DNA from: Phytophthora quininea
Taxonomy: Eukaryota; Oomycota; Peronosporomycetes; Peronosporales; Peronosporaceae
DNA: 64,000 nt
NCBI GenBank assembly: GCA_011947345.1
Contig: JAAVTG010000755.1
Location: 117,522-181,521 of the forward strand
Reading direction: 5' to 3'
The translations under genes and the position numbers were made by a program. The notes below the pieces were generated by a model. That model worked only from the letters and a program-made list of their open reading frames with translations. It was not told where the DNA came from and did not search any database. Every line of letters begins with the position of its first letter. Position 1 is the stretch's first letter. Positions 45,322-57,498 of this stretch are shown here, one piece after another.

Positions 45322-47982
45322 TTATACATCTCCTGTTTCTTCCTCTTCTGCATCGCTGTCGGCACCCAAAAATACCCGCTTAGCAACTCGCTGTGGCCTT
45401 CGGCGTCGTCGTCTTCCATTCCGACTTGAACGTTCGATGGAATGTAGCAGCTAATGCCACGATCTTTAATCCTCGGGCACTGCGTGATGTCAACGTATTG
45501 CTGGTTGCAGTTCAAAAACGCCGACATGTCCAGGTTGTGCAACGCAACCGAGCCCCGCTGAGGGGTTATTAATCGTCCAGCAGTACCGAAGTCTCGTTCG
45601 ATTTGGGCGGACGACGACGGAACGGCATACAGCACACGTGCTGTTAGAAGCTGCACGACTAGACTCACACAGATAACTTGTTACTTTCAAAGTAAATCTT
45701 GGACTGACTGGCCTAGCACCAGTTGCCTTTTCTACCATCACTCTTGATCTCGGTGCGCCAGTCTACTTCGTGACGATCCTCTGTCATCGTCACCAGCACT
45801 ACGGGAGCTACTTCTAACACGTGCCACCAGCGGTAAGAAGGAGTAATTACCGCTCTCAGCTTGTCGTCGCCAGTACTCAAGTACAGTTTCAACGCGACCG
45901 CCTCTGATCTCCAGTGATGTTGTCATTGCTTCCCACCGCTCATGCTTCTCATCAACGCGACTTGTGTTGACGTCACTGCTAGGTTGGGCTTCGACCTGGT
46001 CATTCTCTATGACATCTCCGAAGAACTCCATGAGATCAGAAGAGAAAACAGAGTGGTTTTGCGGTTGGCGAGATGGCTCAAGTAGATCGGAGCTCGCCAA
46101 GATTGGTGTAGTCACCACGGCGAGCATAAGAGACCACACCTTATCCTGTATCAGATTCTTGATCTTTGTGAAGTTCCGTTCGCCTGCTGATGTTGGGACA
46201 CTATGTGGATCAGCATTGACCAGTGTTACGATCTTCTTGAGAAACCCGTCGAGTTTTTAAAGTTAGGATGAAGGAAAAGCTGCATCTCCTGAACAAAAGA
46301 GCACTTTTTCATCGCCTTGCGTTCAGAGTATCGCGAAAAAATCTCGAATGAAAAGCGTCATGAAGCTGGATCCGCGTGTTGGACGCCAATGGGGTCATGT
46401 CATCAGGTTGAAAGCTCTTGCGATCCGTCGGGATAGATCGATAATCTCTCAACTCCTTTGAGCAGTCTAGAACTGAGACGCGCAACTTGTACAAGGCCAG
46501 CAACACGTCAACTTGATTCGCTGTTTCGCTCTGTGCTTTGATGTTGATGCTGGTAATTGGCTGCAACAATGACAGGAGCTGGATCAAGTGGTCGTAGTCA
46601 CGCTCTAACGGAAACAGAGCTGGTATTTTCTTGGCCTTTTCATGTCGTGCCTTGCTGATTCGCTCTGCGTACCACGCGACAAGAGGATCTCACAACTCGA
46701 TGATACGGCGGAGAACCCGAGTAAGCCCCAGGAAACGGTGCGCATGATAATCGAGAAGCTGGTGGGGTGATTTAGAGCTTTTGCCGAACTGACAAAGCTC
46801 TTCGAAAAGCGAGCCCATGACCTCAACATGCTTCACTGTGTAAATAGTTTTGACAATTCGGCGGGTCAGTTCCGTCATTGCCGGGTTCTTCGACTTGGTA
46901 ATGTCATTGACTAGGCCACAGGCTGTCTTAGTTGCTGCATTTGTCAGATGTGGAATGCACCAATTTCATGGCAATTTCAGACCGTCACACATCATCCATT
47001 TAACGTCAGATCCGGCATCGGTGGTAGCGCCAAACAAATCGCGACGAGTCAACCCAAAGTCACGCAGGATGTCAGATATCCATCGCCGGAACGGTCCGCG
47101 TATTCCACCCTCTCGCTCACCGTACTGCGGATTAAAGTGACGTGTGCCAAGTAAAATCGACTTGAAATGGTAGTGTGCGTCCACCATGTACACTCGCAAC
47201 CTAAGATACTTTGTTGTCTGCACTTTTGAGCTCCAGAAGTCGGCGACGATCGAAAAACAGGTACATTCCCGATCCGATTGGCCTCCAACAGATTTTGAAT
47301 CGATCGTTTGGTAGCCGCATACAGCTCGATAATGCAATGCAAAATCACCATTGCATTTATCGACGCTTGCATAGCATCTTTAACGACGAGTTCACGGAGC
47401 GAGATCGACTCGTCGTATTCTCCGAGGCGATAGGGAAGGTTGTTATTCACGATGCGTAATGTCTCCAGCAAGACACGGATCCAAGCAGGATCCTCGCGAA
47501 TGTCTGCGAGCTACGCAGGCGGTCCAATTCCTCGTCGCGCGTACGCCGGCGGTCTTGAACTAGCTCCGTTCTCTCAGAAGTCACGTCGTGGGACCGCTTC
47601 AGATGCTTCGTCGCCGCAGAGGTTTTCCTAGTGGAAAGCGGGATGGAAAAATCTTGTTGGCGACAGATATCACCAGCTAAACAAATCCACACGGCTGGTG
47701 TAGACGAATCCGGCATCTCAGAAGGTTCGACAGGGGCTCTGACGAGACGAACGCCGTACGAAAAGATGACAGACTTTTGTTTCGCCGTGGGGAAGAACCA
47801 TGAACCCTCTGGAGGCTCGAACGAGTTGATGGCATCACGAATGCTGGGAGGAACGGGGGCATAGTAGGCTGCTGATCACACGATACGGTTGGCTGAGTTG
47901 CTTGTGCTTGGTGAAGAAAGTTTTGTTGTGTGGCTGTCACAATCATCTCCGCGCTGCTGAGGAATCGCGCGGCAGCATCCAT
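45322..47982 (-). CDS. hAT-2 transposase with BED-like finger (frame breaks)
   Basis: Starts near ATG 47982 (MDAAARFLSSAEMIVTATQQ). A BED-like finger follows (VWICLAGDICRQQDF with KHLKRSH, about 47690-47580). The catalytic core shows FSIVADFWSSKVQTTKYLRL and LFGATTDAGSDVKWMMCDGL, then KNPAMTELTRRIVKTIYTVK. The C-terminal dimerisation region is split by frame shifts: TVLEYWRRQAESGNYSFLPL, then ARVLYAVPSSSAQIERDFGT with AGRLITPQRGSVALHN. A shift near 45370 leads to an acidic end (GADSDAEEEETGDV) and a stop at 45322-45324. At least seven frame changes; some may be decay rather than sequence error. Confidence 0.75.
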
Positions 47983-48279
47983 GACAGGCGATTCACCGAC
48001 TATATCACTCCATGAAAGGCCTTTGACTCCAGCAACACTGGATCCTTGCGCCGTTCCGAATTGCAGACGCACTCAAGCCGCTGAGTTGGTGTGCCTGATC
48101 CTGACTGCTTCATTGCGCGCTGGTGGAGAAGGCCGATGTCGCTGGGCCGCTATGCTTTGCGCTCTCGGCATCGTTGTTTTAGCAAAAGGTAAAATAGCGT
48201 GACTTCATCCAATCATGCCAAGCCTTGGAGAGACTTTCGAAACTGTGACAGGCTCAAATGGAGACAGATTCTTGGAGAT

Positions 48280-48407
48280 TGCGGTTTCGTCTCCTGAAAA
48301 GGGAGAATTACACGAGGAGACGGTATACCGACCGTTTCAGTCTCCCTTTCCAAATGGAGGCGGTATTATCAGTAAAACTGCCTCGGTTTTGCTCGTCTCG
48401 TCCGAGG
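48280..48407. repeat. Right hairpin-rich end of hAT-2
   Basis: GTCTCC/GGAGAC-type motifs and a 7-bp stem GCCTCGG (48380-48386) / CCGAGGC (48402-48408), matching the design of the left end. Confidence 0.5.
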
Positions 48408-48447
48408 CTTGAAGTACTGATAGCTTTCGATTAGACTCGATAAGTAG

Positions 48448-51400
48448 GCTTATCGTGTCTGTCCTGCACAGAGCCAAGACAGGCAATCACACAGACGTGA
48501 GAGAGACCATGCAATTTTTCTCGATTTTTAGAGATTCCAATCAGCTGGTGTGGCTTATACTCAAATGAAGACAACATTAGATCGCGTCCAGCAATCAAGT
48601 GCTGCGTGACCACCTTTCCGCAAGCAATCACTGATCGCTAGCGGCAGCAGACACTCGTTGGCGATGTGGCAGTGGCGCCCCTTCGTCACTCGCCTTCCTC
48701 TCTTCCTTCAGCAGCGCGGACTCGGATTTTGCGCTTGCTGCGACTGGGCTTGACCGTCCCGTTGCGCCAGCATGTGTGCCATATTTCGAAGCAGATACGA
48801 GCTTGTCCATCGTACGCGTACTTGACCTTGTTGCAGAGATACACGGGGATGTTTTCTCGTCACCAGTCTTCTTATCGGTCGTTGTCAACGCGCAGGCGCT
48901 GTACTGGAAGGACGTGTCGCTGCCTGTGACCTTCTCTTTCAGTAAAGAGCACACTTTGCAGGCTCGCTGACGTGACTTCATTTTGCCTTCCGTGTTTGCT
49001 TTGCGCTTGGCCTCGATCTTGACAGGCATGTGTTTTGCCGCAGCACCTGCACGTCTCTTTGATGGCATCGAATTGAGTCCAGGAGCACGTTGCAATTTCT
49101 CCCAGTCCGTAACGCTAATCTGGCAGAGCTCGAGGTGCAGCTGTTTCATGAAGGCGACGTGTGAGTCCCTCGGCTTGAGTGCAGCCACACGAGCACGATT
49201 GTAGACAATGTAGGCGTTCACGAGTGCGAGATCTACCAAGCCAAAGAATAGACTTTTGTAGTACTTTTGAGCCTGAGTGCTAGTTGGAGTGAGTACCTGC
49301 AGTATCGTGGACAATACATGATTAGAAAATCATAGAACTTGTATATTACAGGATAAAATACCTTCGAAGTCGGAGTTGATCGTGTACATCAACGCCTCCC
49401 ATATACGTTTGATAGTTTTTCACGACGCGTGGGCAAGCGACTTCCTCCTGTGCACCGCTCTTGGCACGACGGACGATACGGTCTACCATTGTACTACTTC
49501 CAGTGCTCAAGACGTATACTGGACGGTTGTCCCACCACTTGATTGTTTTCATAGACGGAACCAAACTTGACTCAGCAATGTGTATGTTCCGCGCTCGATG
49601 GATTGCGGACGCGACTGCTCCTTTTTCTTTTTTTTCTTGCCAGGGACGACTCCTGCAGCCAAACCCAGACGGCTTGTCATCACAGTCCCGACGCTGTAAT
49701 ATCCCATAGCCAGCAACTCCAAGGCCAGGGAAACAGACGTATAGAATCTGTCCATGACAAACAATCGCATCTGCTAGAAGGGCTTCTCTCCAAATGCAGC
49801 ACGGAGATTGCGCACCACTACAACAGGTCCTGTACGCTCGTCGCGTAGCGCCACTCCATTTACAGTTCCAGCTTTGCCTAAGTAAACCTCAAACATGTAT
49901 TATACAATTCGACAAATTGGCATTGCGTATTAGACACGATAAATGACTTAGCGTTTTAAAAAAAAGCGTGTCCGAAGACACGCTCTTGTACTTACCGAAT
50001 GCAATACGCTGTGTGCGAGCAGCACAACATAAATAGCTTGGTGCCGTACTTGTGCGGCTTATCTTTCATATAAACCCGCATCCTGTTGAACGATGACCGC
50101 GACGGGAACATGGCTTCATCAAAAGACATGATCGGAGGTGGAATGTAACCCGCCCGAAAGGTTTCTTGCAGAGCTTCAATAACTGGTCGCAACTTCCACG
50201 CCCTATCAGTTGCAGCACGAGGGTCTGTGTTGCTGCTGAAGTGAAAATACCGCGATATGTGTGCAAAACGATCGCGTGCCATAAAGCGCCCAAAGCAGCC
50301 TCGTGGAATCCCACCCTCGTCAGTAGTCTTCCAGTGGTTTGGATCTTCTCTTTGTTAGGACAAATGGTCCTCGCAACTAACAGCCCGATGAACACACACA
50401 AGTCCCTCCCCGTGATCGGCGCGGTCTGCAGCAACTTGGTACGAATCTGCTCACGAGTCTGGTACCGAAAACAGGTTTTTTCCGCTCACGTGAAATTTGT
50501 CGTTCAAGCTGACCATTCACACGCTCGTCAATCTTTTCCTTGAAGTAAGTTTCACTGGCTACGGCTATGTCCTCCCAAAGATGCGGCGCCATGAAGTAGA
50601 ACAGAGCACTTGCTGGAGTTGAAGCGGCATCCAAAGCCGACTGGGTTGGACCATGCGCTTCGTTGAATAGCTGAGGATAGTCTTCAAGCATAGCATTAGG
50701 TGGGCGTGCTTCGTACGGGTTCTCCATGTATGGGTACGGATCTTCGGTTACGGCGTCAAGCCATCCTGTCTGCGCCATCTCCTGCAGAATGGGAGCGTTC
50801 CGTTGGCGACCAAGATTCTGCACGGTCAGATCATCCAAACCTCCAGCAGCTGCAATCAGTTCTTCGTCAATCCCCATGTCTGGGGGAGCGTTATCATCAT
50901 CGTCTTCATATATATATCTGCTGCATCAAACTCGAAGTCGTCGTCGCTATCCCCAAAACCGTCATCGTTCTCCCTTCAGATTCAAGGGCTGCAAAGTCTG
51001 AGGTGTTATCGGATTTAGTTACATTGATATCTAACACAAACAGCAATCGTACATGTTAGTGTATCGCATCATGCATTCTTATCGTGTATGGTATAGGTAT
51101 CGTACCTGACGCGGTGACAGACGTATCATCGACACTCGACATCAGCAGTCGCCTCTTCAGAGTCGCTACTATCCGCACTGTCGGGTACATGCGGGGACGT
51201 AGGACACAGACCTCGTCTTCATCGCCGTCGTCGGAAGCGACATCGGGGGACGTCGGGCAAAGGGGTCGGCTTTCGTCGGCGCTGCCCGACGCAACTTCAG
51301 CAAACTCGGCACTCAAGTTCCGCCTCTGAAGCATCTACCACAGCAACAGTTAGTATAAACTCAATGATATTACTGTCACAAAAAGTACCGGTTGAACTTG

Positions 51401-52098
51401 CAGTAGCCTGATCTGGCACAGAATTGTTCATGTTCTCTGTATAATACACGATACAAGAGTAGTTAGAGCATGTCTGGGACACGATAAATCTCTATATGGT
51501 CGACGTACATGCGGTCTCGCGCGGACTATGCTCTGATCGCACTAGTATCTCAACTCTAACCAAAGCTGGGGTCGTTGGTGGCAACTGGTCTTCCGGTGGG
51601 GTCAGTTCAGCTTCTCCTGTATCGGACATGATACAGCAAACACGTTAGGAGGAATCGGATACAATAGACGGCTAGCGCGACGCACCTGCTTCTCTGCTAT
51701 TTTCATGCGTTTCGTGGCTCTCGTGTTCGTTCTCCTGCCGGGCCGAATGTAGGTGTGGTCGACCTGCAGGCCTGTCGGCTTGCTCGACGTCCAGCTCTCC
51801 TTTAGCAGTTCGCCCCATCAGGCGCGAAACCTGACATCTCCGCGACGGCGCAAAATCTCGAGTGACAGCCAACGAGTGGCGTGCGAGCAAACCTCCAATT
51901 CCGATGCCAGGGAACGGCGAGCTTCCCGTTACCTCCTCTAACTAATATTTTGAATTTGTAGGGGCAGCGTCCCGGTGACCTTTACGCGCAAGTGTCCACG
52001 TCTACACACTTGACACCTTCCCTAGTTCACAGAAAATTTGTATACCCTCATACAAAAATCAAGTCTAGATTCCTTATCGTGTCAAATACACGATAAGC
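48448..52098 (-). mobile_element. piggyBac-type DNA transposon
   Basis: Bounded by an 11-bp inverted repeat GCTTATCGTGT (48448-48458) and ACACGATAAGC (52088-52098). Further copies of the TATCGTGT / ACACGATA core lie inside (near 49933, 51078, 51450, 51480, 52076), some in introns. The canonical TTAA target site is not seen at these positions, so the true ends may lie elsewhere or have decayed. Confidence 0.6.
48628..51334 (-). CDS. piggyBac transposase (PGBD-like), intron-containing
   Basis: Cut-and-paste transposase with all three catalytic Asp positions visible: IMSFDEAMFPSRSS (near 50130), LFVMDRFYTSVSLALELL (near 49755) and TYMGGVDVHDQLRLRRY (near 49400). Preceding segments include an acidic N-terminus (51056-51334) and APHLWEDIAVASETYFKEKI. 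The segment YCIR near 50000 is followed by a GT-AG intron (about 49891-49994) and resumes as EVYLGKAGTVNGVALRDE. The C-terminus has a Cys-rich finger (RACKVCSLLKEKV with a later SACALTTTD). Other frame changes occur near 50430 and 49790, and a gap near 49330 may be a second intron. The frames are well preserved compared with hAT-2. Confidence 0.82.
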
Positions 52099-52472
52099 CC
52101 TCGACCAATCGTGTCAAATACAGGCCTTCGGGATGGGAGCGTTAAATGGACTGCTTTGGGAGCAGGACACGTGTTACAACAATTGCAGTGACTGCCAACC
52201 GCTAAATGCTGCAGTCATTGAGTCACATGGAGATTGACAAGCACTTCAGTTTGTATAGAATAAGATCGGTGTTAATCAATACAAACTTCACGTGGGCATG
52301 ACGAGCCTCAACCTCAACAAGGACGAACCACTACGGTGCTGGTTGATCACTACGCGAACGTTGAGTTGAGCACTCGCACTGTGCGATGCGAACACTGCAA
52401 GCGTGCGTCGGCTGTAAAGATGGAGAACGTCGATGCCAAGGGTAACATTTATTTGTTCCTGTACAGTCCGGC
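52099..52472. other. Spacer between piggyBac and the Cys-rich DDE element
   Basis: About 370 bp with another ATCGTGTCAAATAC copy near 52110; no convincing gene. A short + strand segment near 52300-52440 looks faintly protein-like (RCEHCKRASAVKMENVDAKG). Confidence 0.3.
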
Positions 52473-55400
52473 TTATCTAGTAAATAGATAGTTGTCTAAC
52501 GTGTTCGACTGGTTTTGGGACACCTTCAGGCAGCGCGGGTTTTCCTTCGGGTCCCCGCATTTAACGTGTTTCGCGCGACAGTCTTGGCAGGAAGTCGCCT
52601 TACGCTTCCTTGTAGTCGGAGCTTGTGCTACAGCAGCTCGAGTTGGCGGAGTTGATACTGTTGTTGCTGGATCTGATAAAGGTGCGTCATTGGAAGCTGT
52701 TGACCTGCACGAGTTGAACTGATATCGCTTGTCCTTCCGTATTCTCATGCGCAGCTGGTTGTTTGTCATTGCAGTGCCCGGATAAAATTGCCGGAATATT
52801 TGCATGATGTGAGCCGCTTTTTCACGAATGTTTTTGTATATCTCAGCCTCTTCTACTAAGATGTCCATGAGCTCCTTGCAGATCTTTACCGGTGATGTAG
52901 GATGAACGAGCTCGTATTGTGGCTGCGTCGTAACATGAATTGTCGATTCGTGTGATGAAGCACTGTGTGGAGATGAACAGCATTCTTCTCCCTCCATTAA
53001 ACGCTCTCTAAGTGTGTTCAATACCCCAGTCCCAACCTCTTTCTCAGCGGAAACAACGATGTGCTCATTTCCAGCTTCAATATACTGTGGCTGCTGACTC
53101 CTAACAATTTTGAGCTTGATCTTGGAGGATTCAGTGGTCGTTTTTTTCTTCATTGTTCCCCATCGATTCATCAAAGCTGATCTAGTGAACGAACGGATAC
53201 CACTGCAAACGCAGCTTGCAAAGTCATAAACTTGGCAAAACGCTATTCGCTTTGGCCAATGCAATTCGTTGCACGAAGCACATCGAATATGTCTCGTTGT
53301 AGCGCCTTCTCCCGATCGGTGGGATTACGAGCTACTTCTTGTTGCGATGGTTGGAAATGGAACGGTTTCTTTATTGTTGTAGCCGATTGTTTGCCAACCT
53401 CTTTCTGAATCAACTTGAGTTTTGCTTGAACGGTTCTGTAACTACGACGACGTAGCTTTAGACGAGCATTCTTGTTAGAATCGACAACGAGATTGAACAT
53501 GATTGTTGTGACTAGCACACTGTCACCCCAGACTCGCGCACACTCGCTCTGTTCTCGCAGAACTTGACGCAAAAGTTCGTGCTCTTCTAACGAAAAACCC
53601 GCAGCTCCCTCACAGCTATCGCCATCCATCCGAAGGCAGTGCATGAAGTCGTCAGCCTCTACTAATCCCGACTGCAATGTCGTGGCATTTTTCAACAGTG
53701 GTTCCTTGATCGTTTTCATATGCTGTCTTGACTGAGTAAGGTTAGCTTACAGCGCTTCCTCATCAATTCCAGTACTCTGAAACATTTTCTTCCAGCTACT
53801 AAATAAAAATCTCGAGGTGTTGACAATCGATACTGCGGGGCGGGGAATGGCAACCCGAGACCAGTCTAAGCAAAAATCCATGTTCAGCGGTCGACTCTAT
53901 TTGTCCATCGCCATACAACTTGCATATGGTAGCAGCTCGACATGCTGCTATCAAGTCGGCGTTGCTAATTGCAGCATTTCTTCCAAAGCGAGCACCAGCG
54001 TCAATATTATGCTGTACAATAAACACGTCCACAATTCTTAAACTGATCTCTACTCTAACTTTGCGCGCGAGCAGCTTCTGCAGAGCGGAATGAAAACCTT
54101 CAAGCTGACTTGTTGAAATCATTCGGACCGCAGGACCACCACCCTCACGATAAACACTTTCAGGAACGGATAAATCCCCTTTCTGGATTTGTTCTACATT
54201 GTGCTCAATACAGCCGTCCCTTTCCCTGTAGTACATCCAAGTTCACTACTAGGAATTCTGGAGAGCACTTCACGAACATTAGCTTCCATCTCCGCAGGTG
54301 GCCGTAGTTCTCGGTCAACTTCATACAGTGCGCTGGACAGCTCTTTGCACACACGCTTGCGAAGCGACTTGCACTTCACCTTTCACTGAATCGCTGAATT
54401 ACGTGAAAAGGATCCTGTTTAACCACCACAGAAGCACCGTACACACTTCCAACGAAGTTACGCACTGCAGAAGCTTTATCTGACACCAAATAGCACTCTC
54501 CATCACTTTGAAACTGCGACTGCACCTCCGCAAGCAGTTCCATGATTTCTTCCTTGTTCTAAGAGCTGGTAAGTCGGTGACCAACAATCTGACCGATCTC
54601 GTTTTGTAGCAGCAGCAACATTTTTGCATCCTCTAGATTATCACGCTGTCCGTGACCCTCCCAGTTTTTAGACGCTTGCAGAATTTGACGGAGTGGTCGA
54701 TGCGTATTACTTTTGACAACACATTGTTTCATAAGCATCTCGCACAGGAGCTGTAAAGTTCTGTGTGCTTCATACAAGCAAACGTGAGTAATCCATGCGA
54801 AGTGATTGAGTTCCGCTTCAAATACTCTTCTGCGGTGGGTGGGGTTGGCGCCAAGTAGCTAGGATTAGCGCCATGATTTTGCCTCACTGTGTATGCGAAC
54901 TTTGCAAGAAGCTCGTAGAATCGATTACGATGACGCTGCTCGAGATGATTTAAAGTACTCGCCAAGCCATTTGGTGACATCATGCCTTCGTGCACACGCT
55001 GCATTAGTTGCTTCGAGAAGCCCATTTTCTTACTCAAAACAAACGGCAGATGGATCATCAGATCTGGGTTGTGTGAGATAAACATTGATCCCAGCGTTGA
55101 GAAGGTTCTCGCTTTGCATTCCACTCTATTGCACATGCACTGATACTTGATATACAATACGTTGTACTTGCAGTCCATGTCTTCCACCGTCCGTTGTTTG
55201 CGCTCTTTAATATTTGGATCACATTCACAGTCTTTGAAAACGCAAGCAGGTTTGTTTAAGCGCCGTCCAACCTCCGGGATCCACACCAACCAAGGCCGAG
55301 AAAACATAGCGATAATGTCCGAGTCAGCACAAGTAGTTTCTGGATACACGAGCTGGGATGGGAATGCGCGATCGTCCATTGCAAGTTGAATTAATCTCCA

Positions 55401-55511
55401 CTTTTCGTCAGCCGAAAGCATACCTTGAGCGGAGTCACACACAGGAACTTTCATCTTGTCCAAGCGCCTCGACTCGGCGTTTGAATCTGTTTGGCGCCCC
55501 GCCAAGCACAA
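52473..55511 (-). CDS. Cys-rich DDE transposase of uncertain superfamily (broken)
   Basis: A 3-kb minus-strand gene in several frames. The N-terminal part (55511-54729) has a zinc-ribbon-like block (KPACVFKDCECDP, then YIKYQCMCNRVECKARTF) after LVWIPEVGRRLN, similar in layout to DUF6729-type proteins. The middle shows NLEDAKMLLLLQNEIGQIVG, YLVSDKASAVRNFVGSV and VVKQDPFHVIQRFSE, an RNase H-like D...D pattern. TSQLEGFHSALQKLLARKV lies in the next part, a motif seen near the end of some eukaryotic DDE cores. The C-terminal frame (52473-53264) ends with a cysteine knuckle SCQDCRAKHVKCGDPKENPR. Superfamily not established; similarity to DUF6729/KDZ-like elements is from memory. Confidence 0.6.
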
Positions 55512-55637
55512 AATAAATTTAGCGGCGACCGTCGGACCGAAGTTCCGAGATACCGCCAGCAGGCCCCGGTATCTCCATAAACCCTGTGGCTCTCCTGTAA
55601 ATCAAGCCCACATTTTAGAAGTTTTCAAAAATAGAAT

Positions 55638-56400
55638 CTATTCATTTCTTATTATCGCTGCAACAATTTCTTCCATGTATTGGGAGATTCTAGCACGGAC
55701 CGGGAAGAAACAGGAGCGCCACATGAATTCATCCAGGTACGAATCGAGCTTTTCACTGTCCATCCCGCGCATCGCATTGATATGACGCTTAATTTTTGTC
55801 TCCCACAAGCCTGCTATGGTGTTTGTGTGCGTGCCGGATATTGGATCGACAAAGTTGAAGGTGTGGTTCACCCAACTATGCCGATATTCCATATTGGCAA
55901 GTAGACGGTTGTTTTCGAGCGTATATTGCTTGCCACCACGCTCACACACGTTTGTAGCGAACATATCAGAGTGGATTCGCGTTCTGTCGTAAAAATTACG
56001 TTAAAAATGGTTAACTAAAAGTTATCGAAAATACGTACCGAGGTTTTATGAACTGCTTAATAATGGGCAACAGTGTGGCTTTTGTACGTTTATCGTACAC
56101 AATACGACCAAATCAACGACCTGTATTGCGTTCGACCCCCAAACAGCCAGAATTCCTCGTAGAATCGACCTCTGTTGTACTTGCGCTTTTCTGCTAAGCT
56201 CGTTTCGTCTATTTCGACAATTTTTCCATCTCCACCAATCTGTAGCAACATTTTAGCAACAATTTAGCAATATGAGCCACAGTTTAGTTAAAAAGATAAA
56301 ATTCACGTTGAACTCGTTGTTGGCAAGCTCTATGGAGCAGGTACTACGACAGTACGAGTACCATTCGTGTGGAGTGCTGTCGCAAACACCAGCAAACTAA
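55638..56400 (-). CDS. Merlin (IS1595/ISXO2-like) transposase, intron-containing
   Basis: Minus-strand transposase. An upstream exon ends ECDSTPHEWYSYCRS and IELANNEFN, followed by an intron of about 65 bp (56248-56309, ending ttgctacag). The core then reads IGGDGKIVEIDETSLAEKRK and YNRGRFYEEFWLFGG, the first catalytic Asp. The middle contains RTKATLLPIIKQFIKPR, then IHSDMFATNV (second Asp). The last part is WVNHTFNFVDPISGTHTNTI with LDEFMWRSCFF, the family's C-terminal signature, ending at 55638. The 5' end is unclear and frame changes or short introns occur near 56100 and 56000. The right flank is the edge of the tandem repeat array. Confidence 0.78.
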
Positions 56401-57498
56401 GATGCTTGGTGTTGCGGCAGCCGCATGCACCAGGAAAGTAGTAGTTTTGCCGCACTATTTAGCGGGATTTTCGCCTCCAAAAAAATCACGTTTTTATACT
56501 CGGAACACGATGGTGACACGGCGAAGTGATAGAGACAGGCCTGTGAACCAATCAACGATCAGTAAGGTTAATTACGGCCGCTTACTCCCGTTTGGGATGA
56601 GAACTTGGGAGACTACGTTTTCGTATGTGGGGAAGAAGATGGTGATAGTTTGCAGCGACAGAAACTGGTGCATCGGCCAATGAGCGTTCACATACGCCAT
56701 TGCAGGCATCGTACGCCCGACGGACTCGAAACCGTGAATGATATGTTTCGACGCAAGGTGAACTTGCTAGTGGAACTCAACGAAGAACATAATGAAAGTA
56801 CGTCCTTGAGTCTGTGATTATGAGACAAATGGTGTGTAAGGTCGGAATATGCGTAGCAAATGAATGTGCGTATGTGCGTATGTAGGTTTGAATGTTTGTA
56901 TAGTGCGAGTGTATGCAGCGTATCATTGGAGGTTGGGAAGTCTGTTGTCGAGGGAGAATATGTAGCATAAGCGTGTTGTATCATATATAGATGTGTGTAT
57001 GGGAACGACAAAAATGTATGTAGACTAGTTAACGAAACGATGATCAATAAGAAGTAGTGGAAACAGGTCATGGATGACTATGCGTGCGAGAGTGTTATTT
57101 GTTATTGGGAATAGGTCGAAGGTGAGTGAGTGTACGCTTGTGTAGAGTAGGAGTAGGTGTCGAATATGAGTGTGTAGAGGGAATGTATGCAGAGAATGCG
57201 TGTTATTGTGTATGGATGTGCTCGTGTTTACGTGTTAGTAGTATATGGTTTGAGTCAAATGAAAGTGTAAATAGTATGATTTGGTGATAGGTAAATGAGA
57301 AAGATAGAGTAGGAGTGAAAGAAAAAGAAAAAGAATGATAATAGTTGATTATAATGAGATGGATTGGGATGGATTGGGATTGATCGGAAAGGTGATTTGA
57401 ATGATTTGATAGAGTTGGTTGATAATGTGGAAAAATGAGAAGAAGAAGAAGTATATGGAGAGTATGGATAGTATATAATAGTGTAAGAGTGTATATAC

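Larger units (their letters stand above)
43727..48407. mobile_element. hAT DNA transposon 2 with two convergent genes
   Basis: A 4.7-kb unit holding a minus-strand hAT transposase (45322-47982) and a plus-strand coiled-coil gene (43991-45272), stops about 50 bp apart. Both ends are rich in GGAGAC/GTCTCC motifs and each carries a short hairpin of CCTCG type (43768-43796 and 48380-48408). CTTGAAG flanks it on both sides (43720-43726 and 48408-48414), a possible target duplication, one base short of the usual 8 for hAT. The terminal repeats themselves are imperfect (GGAGACGGAGACAAG versus the complement CGGACGAGACGAGC). Confidence 0.6.

Noticed and set aside
56369..56817. Short + strand frames at the left edge of the satellite
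   Set aside because: They recur in each repeat copy with differing frames and have no domain; repeat artefacts.
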